From: Nocardia tenerifensis NBRC 101015
GTDB taxonomy: Bacteria > Actinomycetota > Actinomycetes > Mycobacteriales > Mycobacteriaceae
Reading direction: 5' to 3'
NCBI RefSeq assembly: GCF_000308715.1
Contig: NZ_BAGH01000102.1
Span: 1 to 35,220, forward strand
Length of the DNA: 35,220 bases
The translations under genes were made by a program, and so were the position numbers. This document shows positions 1-8,922 of the stretch, one piece after another. Under the pieces are notes generated by a model, which made no database searches, was not told the origin of the DNA, and was given only the letters and a program-made list of their open reading frames with translations. Position 1 is the first letter of the stretch. Each line of letters opens with the position of its first letter.

Positions 1-486
1 GGCGTCCAGCACCGCCTGTGAGCCCGCGAGTTTCGTTCGCGCGTAGGCGGATTCGGGCGCACACGGCATGGATTCGTCGATCGGCGTGCCGAACTCGACG
101 GGCGAGTATTCGTGCATCGTGCCGATGTGCACCAGCCGCACCGGCCGCGGCTGTGCCCGCACCGCGTGCAGGACCTGCTCGACCAGGGAAACGTTGGCGC
201 GCACCAGTTCTGCCTCGGTGCGGTCCCATCCGTCGGTCGCGTTCGCGGCGTCGGTCGCGTTGACCACCAGGTCGGCCGACTCCTCGCCCAGCAGCGCCGC
301 CGTGGTGGCGGCGGGCGTGGTCGCCAGATCCAGCGACACGAATCGATCGCAGGCGAGCCCCTCGGTGCGGCCGCGGGCCACGGCCACCACGCGCGTACCG
401 CGCTCGCTCAGCGCCGCGCACAGGCTCCGGCCGACCCAGCCCGTGCCGCCGAGTACCACGGCTGTCTTGAACTCGTTGTGTGCCAA
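1..486 (-). CDS. NDP-hexose 4-ketoreductase, NAD-dependent epimerase/dehydratase family (3' end beyond window)
   Basis: This is the N-terminal 162 residues of an extended short-chain dehydrogenase of the DnmV/EvaE/TylCIV type, which reduces the C4 ketone of an NDP-deoxysugar. The sequence shows a Rossmann nucleotide-binding motif near the start (GGTGWVG, about residues 13-19), a conserved NATD segment, and the catalytic YxxxK as YARTK near residue 150. The start is a TTG at 486 preceded by GGGAGGAG about 6 nt upstream; an ATG-only search would miss it. It is divergent from the aminotransferase gene at 633, with 146 nt between them for both promoters. The C-terminal substrate-binding half lies outside the window. 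The family is well supported; assignment to the 4-keto step rests on the surrounding sugar genes. Confidence 0.82.
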   Translation of the reverse strand, partial: MAHNEFKTAVVLGGTGWVGRSLCAALSERGTRVVAVARGRTEGLACDRFVSLDLATTPAATTAALLGEESADLVVNATDAANATDGWDRTEAELVRANVSLVEQVLHAVRAQPRPVRLVHIGTMHEYSPVEFGTPIDESMPCAPESAYARTKLAGSQAVLDA

Positions 487-632
487 TGGCTTTCTCCTCC
501 CGCTGGTCTCAGGCTAGAGGCGGTGTCAAGTGGCCGGCGCGCCTGACGATGTTCCGGCGGGGGCTCCAGTCAGCTTCGAGTCGCCGTTGGTAAACCCGAG
601 AGTGAATCGACCCGACTGCGGAGGACTGATCC

Positions 633-1742
633 TTGGCTACCTTAGTGTGGGACTATCTCTCGGAATACGACCGTGAGCGCGACGACATCCTCGCCGCCGT
701 GGACAAGGTCTTCCGGTCCGGCCAACTCGTGTTCGGCGAGAGCACTCGCTCGTTCGAGCGCGAATTCGCCGCGTACCACGGACTTCGCCACGCGGTGGGC
801 GTGGACAACGGCACCAACGCGATCAAACTGGGCCTGCAGGCGCTCGGCGTCGGCCCCGGCGACGAGGTGATCACGGTGTCCAACACCGCCGCCCCCACCG
901 TCGTGGCCATCGACGCCCTCGGCGCGATCCCGGTGTTCGTGGACATCCGCGCCGAGGACTATCTCATGGACACCGCGCAGGTGGCCGCCGCCATCACCGA
1001 TCGAACCAAATGCCTTGTGCCGGTGCATCTGTACGGCCAGTGCGTCGAGATGGAGCCGCTGCGGCGATTGGCGGCCGAGCACGGACTCCGGATCTTGGAG
1101 GACTGCGCGCAGTCGCACGGCGCGCGGCACCACGGCCGCATGGCGGGCACCATGAGCGACGCGAGCGCGTTCTCCTTCTACCCCACAAAGGTTCTCGGCG
1201 CGTACGGCGACGGTGGCGCCGTCGTGACGGCGGCGGAGGAGATCGATCAGCGGCTGCGCCGGCTGCGCTACTACGGCATGGCGGAGCAGTACTACGTGGT
1301 CGAAACCCCCGGCCACAACAGCAGACTCGACGAGGTGCACGCGGAGATCCTGCGCCGCAAGCTCGGCAGGCTCGACGAGTACATCGCGGGCCGCCGCGCC
1401 GTCGCCGCCCGCTACGCCGAGGGCCTGGCGGGCACCGAGCTCGGCCTGCCCGCCTTGGCCGAGGGCAACGACCACGTGTACTACCTGTACGTGGTGCGCC
1501 ACCCGCGTCGCGACGAGATCCTGAAAGCGTTGCTGGACTACGACATTCAGCTGAACGTCAGCTACCGCTGGCCGGTGCACACCATGTCCGGCTTCGCGAA
1601 ATTGGGCTACGCCAAGGGATCGCTGCCGGTGACCGAGGCGCTGGCGGACGAGATCTTCTCGCTGCCGATGTATCCCTCGTTGTCCTCGGACGTGCAGGAC
1701 AAGGTGATCGACGCGCTGCGCGAGGTCCTCGCGCGCTTGTGA
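633..1742 (+). CDS. NDP-3-keto-deoxyhexose 3-aminotransferase (DegT/DnrJ/EryC1 family)
   Basis: A 369-residue PLP-dependent sugar aminotransferase, the usual family length. It should transfer an amino group, normally from glutamate, to C3 of the 3,4-diketo sugar made by the 2,3-dehydratase. The Schiff-base lysine is K186 in the FYPTK segment, and D157xxQ160 (EDCAQSHGA) contacts the cofactor. By memory the whole chain resembles DnrJ and EvaB, the daunosamine and vancosamine aminotransferases, including the opening [14 protein letters not shown] and the PGHNSRLDE segment. The start is TTG 633 with GGAGGA about 8 nt upstream. It is transcribed alone, facing the exporter gene across a strong terminator. 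The family is nearly certain; the exact substrate is inferred from the cluster. Confidence 0.92.
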   Translation: MATLVWDYLSEYDRERDDILAAVDKVFRSGQLVFGESTRSFEREFAAYHGLRHAVGVDNGTNAIKLGLQALGVGPGDEVITVSNTAAPTVVAIDALGAIPVFVDIRAEDYLMDTAQVAAAITDRTKCLVPVHLYGQCVEMEPLRRLAAEHGLRILEDCAQSHGARHHGRMAGTMSDASAFSFYPTKVLGAYGDGGAVVTAAEEIDQRLRRLRYYGMAEQYYVVETPGHNSRLDEVHAEILRRKLGRLDEYIAGRRAVAARYAEGLAGTELGLPALAEGNDHVYYLYVVRHPRRDEILKALLDYDIQLNVSYRWPVHTMSGFAKLGYAKGSLPVTEALADEIFSLPMYPSLSSDVQDKVIDALREVLARL

Positions 1743-1750
1743 GCCGGCGA

Positions 1751-1793
1751 CCACGCACCACGCCCACCCGGTGCGGGTGGGCGTGGTGCGTGG
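1751..1793. terminator. Bidirectional intrinsic terminator hairpin
   Basis: Positions 1751-1770 and 1774-1793 form a perfect 20-bp inverted repeat around a 3-nt GTG loop, lying exactly between the convergent stop codons at 1742 and 1799. It has no long T-run, as is common for actinobacterial terminators. Confidence 0.85.
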
Positions 1794-1798
1794 TGGTG

Positions 1799-3262
1799 TC
1801 AGGCCGGGGGTGCCGGGGTGGTGCGCCGGATGAAGAGGCTGGTCACCGCCACACCGACGGCCAGGATCGTCGCCGTGAGGAAGCCGGGGCCCATGCTCTC
1901 GGTGAGCACGTAGTACTCGGCCTGGTCGCCCGGCACATCGGCGGGCACCGTGATCCCCTTGGACGCGGTGGTGAGCACCGTGACGAGAATGGCCAGCACG
2001 AAGGGGCCGCCCAGTTGCAGCATCGTGTTGTAGGTGCTCGACGCGGAGCCGTAACTGTCCGACGCGACGCCCGCGCCCGCCATCTCGGTGGCCGGGATGA
2101 GGGTGGCGGCCATGCCGATGCCGGTCAACGCCAGCGGACCGAAAATCGTGCCCCAGTAGCCGCTGTCGAGCGAGAGCGTGGTGAGCCACAGGTTGCCCGC
2201 GACGAGCATCAGCGCGCCGATGAAGCTCACCCACCGCTCGCCGACCTTCCGGATCAACCCGATGAACAGGGTGGAGCTGATCACCAGGGCGAAACCGGTT
2301 GTCAGGAAGGCGAATCCGGTCAGCAGCGGATTGAATCCGAGCGGCCCCTGCAGGAACATGGTCAGGAAGAACGACTGCCCGATCATCGTTCCGGTCACCA
2401 GCACGGCCGAGATGTAGGCGGTGACGCGGTTGCGGTCGCGGAACAGCGACAGCGGCATGATCGGTTGCGCGGCACGCCTTTCCACCAGTATGAACGCGAT
2501 GAACAACGCCGCGCCCAGCAGGATCGGCAGCCACACCGACACCGTCGACCAGCCCGCCTCTCCGGCGTGTGAGAGCCCGAAGACCAGCAGCGCGACACCG
2601 AGCGCCGAGGTCATCGCGCCCGCGATGTCGAACTTGCCCCGGACCCGGGCCTGCTCGCCGATGAACAGCGGCGCGAGGACGAGCACCGCGAGGCCGACCG
2701 GGACATTGACGAACATGACCCAGCGCCAAGACAATCCGGTGGACAGCACGCCGCCGAGGAGCAGGCCGACGACCGCGCCGGAGCTCGACGCCGCCGCGGA
2801 GGTGGCGATGGCCTTGGTGCGTTCGGGCCCGGCGGGAAACAGGCTCAGGATCAGCGCCAGGCAGTTCGGCATGACCAGGGCCGCCCCGACGCCCTGTAGC
2901 GCGCGGCAGACCAGGAACCACCAGTCGTACGGCGCGAACCCGCCGACCAGCGAGGCGACGGTGAACAACGCGATGCCGACCAGGAACAGCCTGCGCCTGC
3001 CGAAGGTGTCACCGAGCCTGCCGCCCAGCAGCATCAGGCCACCCAGTGCCAGGCCGTAGGCGTTGACCACCCAGGCGAGGCCGTTCTCGCTGTAGCCCAG
3101 GTCTTTCCCGATCGAGGGCAGCGCCACCGTCACGATCATCAGATCGATGGTGAGCATGAGCTGCACCACGACGATGATCGCGAGCGCGGTGCCCGTGCGC
3201 CGGGCCGGTTGTGCTCCACCGGGATCTTTCCCCAGATTTACCGGAGCGGCGTCCAACGACAT
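1799..3262 (-). CDS. MFS drug efflux transporter, DHA2 (14-TMS) family
   Basis: A 487-residue membrane transporter of the proton-coupled DHA2 family (EmrB/QacA type). It has many hydrophobic segments, an early motif-D-like LTIDLMIVTVALPSI segment in helix 1, and motif A GGRLGDTFGRRR between helices 2 and 3. I place the start at ATG 3262, with GGGGAAG just upstream, because the in-frame extension to 3346 is AT-rich and unlike coding sequence. It lies inside the deoxyaminosugar cluster, divergent from the glycosyltransferase operon, so export of and self-resistance to the glycosylated product is the likely role. A TetR-type repressor gene, often found beside such exporters, is not present in the window. 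Confidence 0.88.
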   Translation of the reverse strand: MSLDAAPVNLGKDPGGAQPARRTGTALAIIVVVQLMLTIDLMIVTVALPSIGKDLGYSENGLAWVVNAYGLALGGLMLLGGRLGDTFGRRRLFLVGIALFTVASLVGGFAPYDWWFLVCRALQGVGAALVMPNCLALILSLFPAGPERTKAIATSAAASSSGAVVGLLLGGVLSTGLSWRWVMFVNVPVGLAVLVLAPLFIGEQARVRGKFDIAGAMTSALGVALLVFGLSHAGEAGWSTVSVWLPILLGAALFIAFILVERRAAQPIMPLSLFRDRNRVTAYISAVLVTGTMIGQSFFLTMFLQGPLGFNPLLTGFAFLTTGFALVISSTLFIGLIRKVGERWVSFIGALMLVAGNLWLTTLSLDSGYWGTIFGPLALTGIGMAATLIPATEMAGAGVASDSYGSASSTYNTMLQLGGPFVLAILVTVLTTASKGITVPADVPGDQAEYYVLTESMGPGFLTATILAVGVAVTSLFIRRTTPAPPA

Positions 3263-3634
3263 TACTTCCCCATTCCTTCTTCGCGCAGACAGCGACCTGG
3301 AAAAGGCTACGAGGTTTTTCGCGAGCGCGCACATACCATCTCGCATTTGACAATGCGGAAAATGTCTATCCCATTATGCGTAGACGTGATTCGAATATAT
3401 CGAAATGGCTGGTAGAGAAGGATTTTCCGAGATGCAGCTCCGGTCGACATCCTTGCCGCATAAGCTGTGCACGACTTTTCGAAGCCGGCGCTTACCGCAC
3501 CGCGTCCGGGCGTGGTGCGCGATTACGCTTTTCGGTATCTCCAGTGTGCCTCTATGCGGTTTCAACCAGGCTTGGAGTCCGCCACGTTAACGTCCGAGCG
3601 GACCGGAAGTGGACACTCGGAGAGCGGGGTCGGC
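3263..3634. promoter_or_regulatory. AT-rich divergent promoter region with palindromic operator candidate
   Basis: This 372-nt gap separates the exporter (leftward) from the glycosyltransferase operon (rightward), and I see no convincing gene in it. Part of it (about 3290-3420) is clearly richer in A+T than its surroundings. A TTGACA at 3347-3352, followed 19 nt later by CATTAT (3372-3377), is a possible rightward sigma-70 promoter, although the spacer is long. Just downstream, TTCGA (3390-3394) and TCGAA (3400-3404) form an inverted repeat around ATATA, well placed for a repressor. A weaker possibility is that the region encodes an N-terminal extension of the helper protein, since the reading frame stays open from 3467. 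Confidence 0.45.
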
Positions 3635-4594
3635 GTGGACAGTGGGCTACGGCGGAGGTTGCAACTCGTGCGCGGGCTGCAATGGCTGAGGGCCGCGGAG
3701 GGTGACCCGTTGGCGACGCGGCTGCGCGGTCACCCGGCGGACGCGCCGCCGGCGATTTCAGATCCCTTGTCGCGCAGCACAACCGGGACCGTGGTGGTCG
3801 ACGGTGCGTCGGCGGCCGAACTGCTCGCGTCGGGCAACGGGCTCGCCGACTGGCGCCCGACCGGCACCCGGGTCATGGCGGTCGCCGCCGAGGACATCGA
3901 ACCCGCCGACCCCGCGGACGTCGCCGCGCTGGCCGACGGTCCCGCGCCGGCGATATCCGGTGTCCCCGAAGAACTGACCGACCTGGTTCCTACGGCAGAG
4001 CTGTTGTGCGCCAAGGCTTATGCGGATCTGCTCGGCGCCGATCCGGACAGCCTGCTAGGCGCGGCCCCGGTGCTGGACAATCTCGTGTGCCCGCAGGAGA
4101 CGGCGGTCACCGAGCGCATGCTCGCCGCCGTCGACGACCTGCGTGCCGCGCTGTGCGCCCGCACGCCGGCGTTCTTCCTCGCCGTGGTCGCGCCCCGGCT
4201 CACCGCCGACCTGGTCACGCGCGCGGCCGCCGCCTCGCTCGCGTCGGGCCAGTGGCCGGACGTCGAGGGCGCGGTCGAGCGAGCGCGCGCGGTGTATCCA
4301 CCGGTGCGGCTCTACTTGACGACCACGACCGAGGACGTGAGCGTCGCCGGGGAGGTGATTCCGGGCGACAGTCAGGTGGCCGTGCTCACCGGCCCCGCCG
4401 CGCTACCGCGGGTGCTGGACCTGCCCCTGGCCTATGCCACCGCCGACGCCGTGCTGACCGCGATCGCCCGGCGCCACCCGAGGCTGGTGTCCACGGGCAC
4501 CGCACTGGACCGTCCGTTCGCGCCCGTCACCGGCGGACTCGCCCACCTGCCGGTCGAGTCGTTGCGCACCGAATTCCTGCTGGCGCAGTCGTAG
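3635..4594 (+). CDS. P450-derived glycosyltransferase activator (DesVIII/EryCII/DnrQ type), short form
   Basis: Helper proteins of this family are degenerate cytochromes P450 that lack the haem cysteine and bind and activate their partner glycosyltransferase. The family opening is visible as LRRRLQLVRGLQWLRAAEGDP followed by LATRLRG (split here for length). A decayed K-helix region (AVYPPVRLYL) and the following beta region (EDVSVAGEVIPGDSQ) also match P450s, but there is no haem-binding FGxGxxxC segment. I choose GTG 3635, with GGAG about 10 nt upstream, giving 319 residues; the frame is open back to 3467, so up to 375 residues is possible. Either way it is shorter than the roughly 400 residues usual for the family. 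It lies 37 nt before the glycosyltransferase, as expected for the pair. Confidence 0.78.
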   Translation: MDSGLRRRLQLVRGLQWLRAAEGDPLATRLRGHPADAPPAISDPLSRSTTGTVVVDGASAAELLASGNGLADWRPTGTRVMAVAAEDIEPADPADVAALADGPAPAISGVPEELTDLVPTAELLCAKAYADLLGADPDSLLGAAPVLDNLVCPQETAVTERMLAAVDDLRAALCARTPAFFLAVVAPRLTADLVTRAAAASLASGQWPDVEGAVERARAVYPPVRLYLTTTTEDVSVAGEVIPGDSQVAVLTGPAALPRVLDLPLAYATADAVLTAIARRHPRLVSTGTALDRPFAPVTGGLAHLPVESLRTEFLLAQS

Positions 4595-4631
4595 TGGCGG
4601 ATTCGACGCCCCCGAGAGAGTTGGTATTCGT

Positions 4632-5918
4632 ATGAAGGTCGTACTGACCTGTTTCGCAGCGCCCACCCACTTCTACTCCATGGTGCCGCTGGCCTGGGCG
4701 CTGCGCGCGGCCGGGCACGAGGTCCGGGTCGTCAGCCAGGCGGCGATGGCGCCGACCATCACCGGCGCGGGGCTCACCGCCGTCACGGCGGGACCCACCG
4801 AATGGTTCGGCGACCGGCACGCGCCGGACCTGCTGAACGCGACGTTCCCCGGCTGCCTCGATCGCGTGCGCGACTTCGACTACGCGGGCACCGAAACCTG
4901 GACGCACACAGGGCTTCTCGCCCTGGAGCACATGGCGAGTTCGGCCATGTGGGCCACCATGAACGACGACCAGATGGTGGACGACATGGTCGCGTTCGTG
5001 CGCGACTGGCGGCCCGATCTGGTGATCTCCGAGACCTACACCTTCGCAGGCAGTATCGCCGCCCGCGTGGTCGGCGCCGCGTACGCCCGTTTCACCTGGG
5101 CTCCCGACGGCGCCCTCCGCGCCAGGCAGGCCCTGTTGCGCATGTCGGCGGAGCTGCCCGAGTGCTACCGCGAGGACCCGACCGCCGAGTGGCTGTCGAG
5201 CACCCTCGCCCGGCACGGCTCGTCCTTCGACGAGAAGGTGATCACCGGCCAGTTCACCGTGGATATCACCCCGCCCGGCATGCGGGTGGAGACCGGACTG
5301 CATTACGAATCCCTGCGCTACATCCCGTACAACGGCCCCGCGGTAGTGCCGGACTGGCTGCGCACCCCGCCGGAGCGTCGCCGGGTCTGCCTGACGCTCG
5401 GCGTCACCGACAACAAGCACGGGCAGATCGACCACCTGGACCCCGTGCTCGGCTCGCTGAGCCCGGTGGAGCTGTTCGACGCGGTGGCGGAGCTGGACTG
5501 CGAGGTGATCGCCACCCTGGATCCGGAGCGGCTGTCGATTCCGGTGCCGGACAACATGCGTGCCGTCGGCTTCGTCCCGCTCAGCGACCTGCTGCCCACC
5601 TGTGCGGCCGTCGTCCACCACGGCGGCAGCGGCACCCGCTCCACCGCCGAGGTGAACGGCGTGCCGCAGCTGATGGTCGCCGAGGGCTGGGACCTGTTGC
5701 GCGGCAACGGGATCGCGGCCGCGGGCGCGGGACTGTGCGTGCCGGTGGAGAAGATCACCGGGCAGGTGCTGTGCGACAGCCTGCGCGCGCTGCTCGACGA
5801 TCCGTCCTTCGCCGAGGGCGCGCGGCGGTTGCGCGACGAGATCCACGATCTGCCGACGCCCGCCGCGCTGGTGCCGAGGCTGGAAGCGCTGGTAGACGCT
5901 TATCGAGAGGAACGCTGA
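4632..5918 (+). CDS. Deoxyaminosugar glycosyltransferase (GT1, DesVII/EryCIII/TylM2 type)
   Basis: A 428-residue GT-B glycosyltransferase of the macrolide/anthracycline type. The N-terminal acceptor domain begins MKVVLTCFAAPTHFYSMVPL, and the C-terminal nucleotide-sugar domain holds the motif H329-H-G-G-S-G-T335. It should transfer the NDP-activated aminosugar made by the neighbouring genes to an aglycone whose genes lie outside the window. Members of this subgroup need the P450-like helper encoded immediately upstream, and both genes are present in the usual order. The ATG at 4632 has a GAGAG-like site upstream. The stop overlaps the next start (TGATG), so translation is coupled to the N-methyltransferase. 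Confidence 0.92.
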   Translation: MKVVLTCFAAPTHFYSMVPLAWALRAAGHEVRVVSQAAMAPTITGAGLTAVTAGPTEWFGDRHAPDLLNATFPGCLDRVRDFDYAGTETWTHTGLLALEHMASSAMWATMNDDQMVDDMVAFVRDWRPDLVISETYTFAGSIAARVVGAAYARFTWAPDGALRARQALLRMSAELPECYREDPTAEWLSSTLARHGSSFDEKVITGQFTVDITPPGMRVETGLHYESLRYIPYNGPAVVPDWLRTPPERRRVCLTLGVTDNKHGQIDHLDPVLGSLSPVELFDAVAELDCEVIATLDPERLSIPVPDNMRAVGFVPLSDLLPTCAAVVHHGGSGTRSTAEVNGVPQLMVAEGWDLLRGNGIAAAGAGLCVPVEKITGQVLCDSLRALLDDPSFAEGARRLRDEIHDLPTPAALVPRLEALVDAYREER

Positions 5919-6634
5919 TGTACGAGGGCGAGTTCGCCGACATCTACGACCGCATCCACGCCGCCCGCGGCAAGGACTACGCGGGGGAGGCTCGGCTCGT
6001 CGCCGAGCTCGTGCGCGCCCGCAACCCGAACGCCGCGTCCGTGCTGGACGTCGCGTCGGGGACGGGAAGTCATCTGCGACACCTGCGCGCGGACTTCCCG
6101 GACGCCGCGGGCCTGGAACAGTCGCCGGAGATGATCGCGGTGGCCAAGCAGCGCGTTCCGGAGATCACCGTCCACCAGGGCGACATGCGGGACTTCGATC
6201 TCGGGCGCACGTTCGACGTCATCACGTTGATGTTCAGCAGCATCGGCTACGTGGACGACTACCCCGATTTGAGGCGAGCGCTGGCATCTCTCGGTAGGCA
6301 CCTCGCACCCGGTGGTGTGCTGGTGATCGAACCCTGGGTATTCCCAGACACTTTCGCCGACAACTACCTGGCCACCGATCTGGTCAGGGACGACGAAGGC
6401 GCGGTCACCCGCTTCTCCCACTCCGTGCGGGAGGGTGACGCGGTCGTGATGAGCGTGCAGTATCTGGTGGCGAGTCCCGAGGGCGGGATCCGCCACCTCA
6501 CCGACCGGCATCGGCTCGCATTGTTCACCCGCGAGCAGTACCTCGGTGCGTTCGCGGCGGCGGGGTGTCCGGCGGAGTTCGTTCAGCCGGCGGCATTCGG
6601 ACGAGGTTTGTTCGTCGGTGTGAAACAACGTTGA
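5918..6634 (+). CDS. NDP-aminosugar N,N-dimethyltransferase (DesVI/TylM1 type)
   Basis: A 238-residue class I SAM-dependent methyltransferase. SAM-binding motif I is D44-V-A-S-G-T-G50, followed by HQGDMRDF, FSSIGY and an EPWVFP segment. By memory these and the opening MYEGEFADIYDRIHAARGKDY match DesVI and TylM1, which dimethylate the C3 amino group of the TDP-sugar. The ATG at 5918 overlaps the glycosyltransferase stop. It is the third gene of the helper-glycosyltransferase-methyltransferase operon, which ends at a hairpin. Its presence implies that the transferred sugar carries a tertiary dimethylamine. C-methyltransferases such as EvaC are much longer, so C-methylation is unlikely. Confidence 0.9.
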   Translation: MYEGEFADIYDRIHAARGKDYAGEARLVAELVRARNPNAASVLDVASGTGSHLRHLRADFPDAAGLEQSPEMIAVAKQRVPEITVHQGDMRDFDLGRTFDVITLMFSSIGYVDDYPDLRRALASLGRHLAPGGVLVIEPWVFPDTFADNYLATDLVRDDEGAVTRFSHSVREGDAVVMSVQYLVASPEGGIRHLTDRHRLALFTREQYLGAFAAAGCPAEFVQPAAFGRGLFVGVKQR

Positions 6635-6643
6635 GACGGATCG

Positions 6644-6677
6644 CCCGAAGGGCCGGAAGGTGCTTCCGTCCTTCGGG
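6644..6677. terminator. Hairpin terminator between convergent operons
   Basis: CCCGAAGG (6644-6651) pairs with CCTTCGGG (6670-6677), and an inner CGGAAG pairs with CTTCCG around a GTG loop. It sits 9 nt after the methyltransferase stop and before the epimerase stop at 6703, so it can serve both strands. Confidence 0.75.
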
Positions 6678-6702
6678 TTCCGGCGCAGAGTGCGTGCCGG
6701 CG

Positions 6703-7287
6703 TCAGGGCTCCAGCGCGAGGCAGTCCGCGTAGCGGGGGAGCAGGCCGCGTTCCAGCGCCTCGGCCAAGGTCGGGGCGCCGGTGTCGCGTTCGGACAGGA
6801 TCAGCCCGCCGGGCAGGCGCAGGCCGAGGTCCGGGTCGCCCGGGTCGAGTGCGCGCTCGTTCTCCGGGATGTAGCCGCCGGAGAGCAGGTAGGTCATCAC
6901 CGTGTCGTCCTCCAGCGCCAGAAACGCGTGGGCGACGCCGATGGGCAGGTACAGACCGCGTTCGGCGCCCCCGCCCAACTCCAGTACCTCGTGTGCGCCG
7001 AAGGTGGGGGAGCCGACCCGGACGTCCAGCACGATGTCGAGGCAGCGGCCGTGCGCACACCACACATACTTCGCCCGGCCGGGCGGCGGCATCGTGTAAT
7101 GCACCCCGCGGAACACGCCCCGCCGGGAACGGCTCATCGCGCCCTGCGCCACCGGGAACAGCGGGCGGCCCAGCTCGGCGGCGAGTACCTCGGCGTCCAG
7201 GGGGGTGGTGAAGCTGCCCCGATCGTCGGCGAAGGCCGGAGCGGTGAACTCCACCGCTCCGGCGACGGCGAGGCTACGCACCGGCAT
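6703..7287 (-). CDS. dTDP-4-keto-deoxyhexose 3,5- or 5-epimerase (RmlC/EvaD/DnmU family)
   Basis: A 194-residue cupin-fold epimerase. The residues equivalent to the RmlC active site are all present: H63 (in RGVHY) as catalytic base, K73, Y133 and D168, with H120 also conserved. In aminodeoxysugar clusters such enzymes invert C5 to give the L-series sugar. The start overlaps the end of the dehydratase gene by 14 nt and has no clear ribosome-binding site, so translation is probably coupled. A GTG two codons in (7281) is an alternative start. It is last in the leftward SDR-dehydratase-epimerase operon. The family is certain; whether it acts on C5 only or on C3 and C5 cannot be read from sequence. 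Confidence 0.9.
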   Translation of the reverse strand: MPVRSLAVAGAVEFTAPAFADDRGSFTTPLDAEVLAAELGRPLFPVAQGAMSRSRRGVFRGVHYTMPPPGRAKYVWCAHGRCLDIVLDVRVGSPTFGAHEVLELGGGAERGLYLPIGVAHAFLALEDDTVMTYLLSGGYIPENERALDPGDPDLGLRLPGGLILSERDTGAPTLAEALERGLLPRYADCLALEP

Positions 7288-8761
7288 CGAGCGGCCGGGC
7301 GGACAGGCTGTGTAGGCAGGCCACCAGCGTGCGGGCCTGCACGTTCACATAGTGACTGTGCCGCAACAGATCCACGAGCTGATGCACCGGCATCCAGCGG
7401 AAGTCCGAATGTTCGTGCCGGGCAGCGCGTTCGACCTCGATCACCGCATAGGTGTTGCGCGACTGGTAGAACCGGCCGCCCTCCTCGGAAAGCAGTGTGC
7501 GATAACGGATTTGCTCGGGACGGGCGGTGAGCACCTCGTCCACGAACCGCGGCCGGGCGGCGGCGGGCAGGTGCCGATAGTTGTCCGGCGTGCACTGCAC
7601 GGTCGGGGCCAGCTCGACCACGTCGAGGTAGCCCGGTTCGGCGCGTGCGTGGACCAACGCGTGCAGCACGCCGTGCACCCGCGCCACCAGGAAGGCCACC
7701 AGGCCGGTGCCCTTGGCGGCGATCATCGGCTGACTCCAGCCGGGCACCTCCCGGACCCGCGTGCGCACCTGCACGCCGATGACATCGAAGAACTGACCGC
7801 TCACGTGGGAGATCGCGCCGTCGACGCGGTGCCAGTCCGGCACGGCCGCCAGCGGCAGCTCCCGCGTGGCGACCTCGGTGCGGGTGCGCACGTCGGTGAT
7901 CCAGCTGAGCACCTCCGCCATGCTGTGCAGGCTGCCGCGGTCGGCGTCGCAGGAGGCCAGCAGCGCCGCGTGGAACTCGTCGCGCGGCGCGCGCACCGTC
8001 TCGCCCAGCGCGGGCCCGGCGAAGGGCAGGCACGCCAGCACGGTGCGCGCGTCCATGTTGATCAGGTCCTCCACGGCGAGCAGCCGGTGGATCTGGCCGA
8101 GCGTCAGCCAGTGGAAGCCGGGCAGCACCGGCACATCGTCGGTCACCTCGACGACCATGTTGCGGTTGCGCTTCTGCCGGAACCACGCGCCCTGCTCGGA
8201 CTGCCGCACATCCGCGAGCACGCGGTGTCGCGCGGTATCGCGGAAGACGTCGAGGTAGGGGACGGCCGAACCGCCATGTACGCGTGTGTAATTCGACCGC
8301 GTCGCCTGCACGGTCGGCGAGAGCTGCAGTCCCAGAGCGTTTCCCGGCTCCACCTTGCCCTGCATCAGCAGGTGCAGCACACCGTCGAACTCCTTGACCA
8401 GGATGCCGAGCACGCCCACCTCGGGCTGGTTGATGATGGGCTGGCTCCAGCTCGACACCGCCGCGCCGGACAGGTGCACCTCCAGGCCGCCGACGGTGAA
8501 GAACCGGCCGCTATCGTGGGTGATGTCGCCGGTGTCCGGGTCGGTGTGCCACCCGTCCAGGTCGTCCAGCGGCACCCGGCGCACCGCGATGGTCGCGCGC
8601 CGCTGGCACCGGTCGAACCACTGCCGGAACGCGCCGAGCTCGCCCAGCGGCCCCGCCGGGTCGGCCCCCGCCACGGCCGAGATCGCGAACCGGCGCGGGG
8701 TATCCGCGTCCGGACCCACCGACAGTGGTGAGGTATGTTCCGCCGTGATGTGCTGCGCCAC
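7274..8761 (-). CDS. NDP-hexose 2,3-dehydratase (EvaA/TylX3/DnmT family)
   Basis: A 495-residue protein made of two related halves, as in EvaA, whose subunit is a tandem of Nudix-like folds. The repeat is visible directly: WSQPII and WSQPMI, LQLSPTVQATRSNY and VELAPTVQCTPDNY, NMDARTVLACL and NVQARTLVACL. It removes water across C2-C3 of the NDP-4-keto-6-deoxyhexose, which creates the 2-deoxy site and the 3-keto group used by the aminotransferase. I choose GTG 8761, with AGGGAG 6 nt upstream; an open frame continues back to 8902 but crosses an inverted repeat and lacks family similarity. It overlaps the epimerase gene downstream by 14 nt. Confidence 0.93.
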   Translation of the reverse strand: MAQHITAEHTSPLSVGPDADTPRRFAISAVAGADPAGPLGELGAFRQWFDRCQRRATIAVRRVPLDDLDGWHTDPDTGDITHDSGRFFTVGGLEVHLSGAAVSSWSQPIINQPEVGVLGILVKEFDGVLHLLMQGKVEPGNALGLQLSPTVQATRSNYTRVHGGSAVPYLDVFRDTARHRVLADVRQSEQGAWFRQKRNRNMVVEVTDDVPVLPGFHWLTLGQIHRLLAVEDLINMDARTVLACLPFAGPALGETVRAPRDEFHAALLASCDADRGSLHSMAEVLSWITDVRTRTEVATRELPLAAVPDWHRVDGAISHVSGQFFDVIGVQVRTRVREVPGWSQPMIAAKGTGLVAFLVARVHGVLHALVHARAEPGYLDVVELAPTVQCTPDNYRHLPAAARPRFVDEVLTARPEQIRYRTLLSEEGGRFYQSRNTYAVIEVERAARHEHSDFRWMPVHQLVDLLRHSHYVNVQARTLVACLHSLSARPLDAGA

Positions 8762-8873
8762 ATCGAACTCCCTGCTCGATCCGCCCGGGTCACCAGGCCG
8801 GCCCGATGCGGGCGGCCCCGACCCACCCTCCCGCACCCGGCTAGAGGGCCGGTTCGAAAGACGCTCGAGCTTC

Positions 8874-8922
8874 GGTGGGAACCGCGTGGAACCGCTTTCC
8901 ACCCAACGGTTCTCGACCCACC
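8874..8922 (-). terminator. Nested inverted repeat between SDR and dehydratase genes
   Basis: Three nested arms pair with each other: GGTGGG (8874-8879) with CCCACC (8917-8922), AACCG (8880-8884) with CGGTT (8907-8911), and GTGGAA (8886-8891) with TTCCAC (8897-8902). It starts 5 nt after the SDR stop on the minus strand. It could terminate or attenuate transcription between the two leftward genes, or stabilise the processed message. Confidence 0.5.

Noticed and set aside
642..2921. A 759-codon open frame on the minus strand
   Set aside because: It runs antisense through the aminotransferase and out of frame through the exporter, and crosses the terminator; no family pattern.
4802..6634. Upstream extension of the methyltransferase frame to 4802
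   Set aside because: The extension lies out of frame within the glycosyltransferase gene; ATG 5918 fits family length and coupling.
8762..8902. N-terminal extension of the 2,3-dehydratase to 8902
   Set aside because: It crosses the nested inverted repeat and has no family similarity; GTG 8761 has a good ribosome-binding site.
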